A DNA stretch of 64,000 nucleotides from Paenibacillus sp. H1-7. Lineage in GTDB: Bacteria > Bacillota > Bacilli > Paenibacillales > NBRC-103111. Below the pieces are notes generated by a model, which was not told the DNA's origin, made no database searches, and was given only the letters and a program-made list of their open reading frames with translations. The position numbers and the translations under genes were made by a program. The stretch is taken from positions 7,740,501 through 7,804,500 of the forward strand of contig NZ_CP031168.1 in assembly GCF_022354825.1 (NCBI RefSeq), given 5' to 3'. This document shows positions 62,201-64,000 of the stretch, piece by piece; positions within the stretch are counted from its first letter, which is position 1, and each line of letters starts with the position of its first letter.

Positions 62201-63547
62201 ATGACCACCCCCATCATTCCATCGAACGCGAAGCCGCGTTCGGAATCCTTATATAAGGAAGCGCTGCAGCATATCGTCGGCGGCGTCAACAGCCCTTCCC
62301 GATCGTTCAAGGCGGTAGGCGGCGGCGCTCCCGTATTCATGAAGCGCGGACAAGGCGCATACTTCTGGGACGAGGACGGCAACCGGTACATCGATTATTT
62401 GGCGGCATACGGTCCCATCATTCTCGGACATGCTCATCCTCACGTTACGGCGGCCATCGTGCGCGCAGCCGAGAACGGCACGCTGTACGGAACGCCTACC
62501 GAGCTCGAAATCGAGTTCGCCCGCATGATCAAGGCGGCCATTCCGTCGCTCGATAAAGTCCGCTTCGTCAATTCCGGTACGGAAGCGGTCATGACGACGA
62601 TTCGCGTAGCCCGCGCTTATACGGGCCGCAACAAAATCATCAAGTTCGCCGGCTGCTACCACGGCCACTCGGATCTGGTGCTCGTCGCCGCGGGCTCCGG
62701 CCCGTCGACCTTGGGTATCCCCGATAGCGCCGGCATTCCGATGAGCATCGCGAATGAGGTCATCACGGTGCCGTTCAACAACGCCGAGGCGCTGCATGCG
62801 GCGCTCGAGCGCTGGGGCGACGACGTCGCGGCGGTGATGGTCGAGCCCATCGTCGGCAACTTCGGCATGGTCATGCCGAAGCCGGGCTTCCTCGAGGCGC
62901 TGTGCGCCGCCGCGAGAACCAACGGCTCCCTCGTCATATACGACGAGGTGATTACCGCGTTCCGCTTCCATTACGGAGCGGCGCAAACGTTCGATGGCCT
63001 GGAGGCTCCTAGCCTCGCGGCCATCGAGCCGGACCTGACGGCCCTGGGCAAAATTATCGGCGGCGGCTTGCCGATCGGGGCTTACGGGGGCCGTAAGGAA
63101 ATCATGGAGCAGGTAGCGCCCCTGGGCCCGGCTTATCAAGCCGGGACGATGGCGGGCAACCCTGCTTCCATCTCGGCAGGCATTGCATGCCTGCAGGCAC
63201 TGCAGGAGCCGGGCGTCTACGACCGGCTCGACAAGCTGGCCGCCAGCCTGGCCGGCGGCCTGGACGCCGCAGCGCGCAAGCACGGGATTGCGCTGACGAT
63301 CAACCGCATCCGCGGTGCGCTGTCGACCCACTTCTGCGATCATCCGGTGACCGATTACGACGAAGCGCAGGATACGGACGGCGAGCAGTTCGCCTGCTTC
63401 TTCCGGCTGATGCTCGAGCAGGGCATTTGCCTCGCTCCATCGAAGTACGAGGCTTGGTTTATGACGACCGCGCATACCGAAGACGATATCGCCGTTACGG
63501 TAGAAGCGGCGGAACGCGCCTTCGCCGTCATGGCGGGCGAGCGATAA
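62201..63547 (+). CDS. hemL: Glutamate-1-semialdehyde 2,1-aminomutase
   Basis: A 448-residue PLP enzyme making 5-aminolevulinate from glutamate-1-semialdehyde in haem synthesis. The N-terminal VGGVNSPSRSFKAVGG is the family mark; NSGTEAVMTTIRVARAYTGR, YHGHSD and the PLP lysine in LGKIIGGGLP follow. AAAGGAG precedes the ATG. No other haem gene is adjacent, so this may be the second copy (GsaB-like) found in Bacillus relatives. Its spacing of 57 bases after the PhzF gene permits co-transcription. Confidence 0.94.
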   Translation: MTTPIIPSNAKPRSESLYKEALQHIVGGVNSPSRSFKAVGGGAPVFMKRGQGAYFWDEDGNRYIDYLAAYGPIILGHAHPHVTAAIVRAAENGTLYGTPTELEIEFARMIKAAIPSLDKVRFVNSGTEAVMTTIRVARAYTGRNKIIKFAGCYHGHSDLVLVAAGSGPSTLGIPDSAGIPMSIANEVITVPFNNAEALHAALERWGDDVAAVMVEPIVGNFGMVMPKPGFLEALCAAARTNGSLVIYDEVITAFRFHYGAAQTFDGLEAPSLAAIEPDLTALGKIIGGGLPIGAYGGRKEIMEQVAPLGPAYQAGTMAGNPASISAGIACLQALQEPGVYDRLDKLAASLAGGLDAAARKHGIALTINRIRGALSTHFCDHPVTDYDEAQDTDGEQFACFFRLMLEQGICLAPSKYEAWFMTTAHTEDDIAVTVEAAERAFAVMAGER

Positions 63548-63576
63548 GAAGGCCGCGGAGGCTCCGGCGCAAATAG

Positions 63577-63610
63577 AAGGACTGCAGCATACAATGGCTG
63601 CAGTCCTTTT
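63577..63610 (+). terminator. Terminator of the PhzF-hemL genes
   Basis: AAGGACTGCAG (63577-63587) pairs perfectly with CTGCAGTCCTT (63598-63608), followed by TTTT (with the stem end). Confidence 0.9.
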
Positions 63611-64000
63611 GTTAATTGGCCGACTCCGTCCGGCGGAGCGGAAATCTTGTCTTTTTCTCCTGCCGGAGGCTTCAGCCTTAATGCTTTCCGCTTTGTAACT
63701 TTATCTTTTATCGTTTTAAGTTTAACGGGCTTAAACCCCAAGGCGATAAAGGTTTTTCCCCGTTTACTACGTAAATTGCCCTCTGTTTTCTTGGGGTTTC
63801 TGCTCCTATCTTCTGTTTTTCACTCTTTTTGCTTTTTCAAAAGACGAACTATTAACCATTAGGTATATAGATTTGTTCGTTTTTAGCCAAACGACACGTT
63901 TCGTTCACATTTTCCCTTTATTCACCAGTTATGCAAAATAGATAGCGCTTACATCCAACGATTCCCCGTAATGTTCTATTGTGCATCCATCAATTTCGTG
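63611..64000. other. Pyrimidine-rich right-end region without a gene
   Basis: No convincing reading frame. It holds GTTTAA (63720-63725) with TTAAAC (63731-63736), and AAACCCCAAG (63733-63742) with CTTGGGGTTT (63790-63799); the two pairs are mutually exclusive. A cre-like half site lies at 63939-63953 (GATAGCGCTTACA). It is probably the control region of a gene beyond the window. Confidence 0.5.

Noticed and set aside
62249..63475. Minus-strand open frame of 408 codons opposite hemL
   Set aside because: Complement of a clearly identified PLP enzyme gene with a proper ribosome site and terminator; the opposite frame has no family signature.

Overview
The window looks like chromosomal DNA of a Gram-positive Paenibacillus-type bacterium (Bacillota, Paenibacillaceae). 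The case rests on strong purine-rich ribosome binding sites (RBSs), many GTG/TTG starts, T-box leaders, a guanine riboswitch combined with PurR-type boxes, a near-consensus CcpA cre site, and three LplB/YtcP-type importers with membrane-bound AraC-type regulators. No rRNA, tRNA, CRISPR array, phage or IS transposase was found.

Layout. 1-2861 (minus): the start of moaC (cut by the left edge), 5-formyl-THF cyclo-ligase, an FkbM methyltransferase and an exo/endonuclease-phosphatase protein. 3101-7664: a repeat-containing secreted protein and a lipoprotein (plus), converging on a large ten-repeat Ig-like secreted protein (minus). 8209-13056: a YdiF-type ABC-F ATPase converging on an 870-residue membrane protein with a degenerate alkaline-phosphatase-like ectodomain. 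The intergenic regions upstream of these two genes carry clusters of DnaA-box sequences. 13483-20391 (minus): a methyltransferase, leuA behind two tandem T-box leaders, a PbuG-type purine permease behind PurBoxes and a guanine riboswitch, and guaA. 20770-25483 (minus): a moxR - DUF58 - transglutaminase operon.

25624-51057 is the accessory heart of the window. Three binding-protein-dependent importers of the LplB/YtcP type are present, each with two permeases and one or two lipoprotein binding proteins, and no ATPase gene. System 1 (25624-31618) lies downstream of an AraC-type membrane regulator. System 2 (33106-40594) has two binding proteins and a GH95 alpha-fucosidase-type enzyme; an esterase-like hydrolase with a palindromic cre site follows it. 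System 3 (40872-48471) couples an importer to an ACMSD-like amidohydrolase and a small Rieske protein, and is divergent from an AraC-type regulator. Between the two lies a promoter overlapped by three direct repeats with exact 31-bp spacing. A Dabb-domain protein and a fourth AraC-type regulator follow. This cassette is the best candidate here for an undescribed uptake and catabolic system; its substrate cannot be read from sequence.

51142-63547: polysaccharide deacetylase, Bcp peroxiredoxin, serine hydrolase, a T-box-controlled second-type methionyl-tRNA synthetase with a MITE-like inverted repeat in its leader, an ABC-2 exporter (two permeases and an ATPase), an LCP cell-wall protein, a PhzF-family protein and a glutamate-1-semialdehyde aminomutase. 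The last 390 bases hold no convincing gene.
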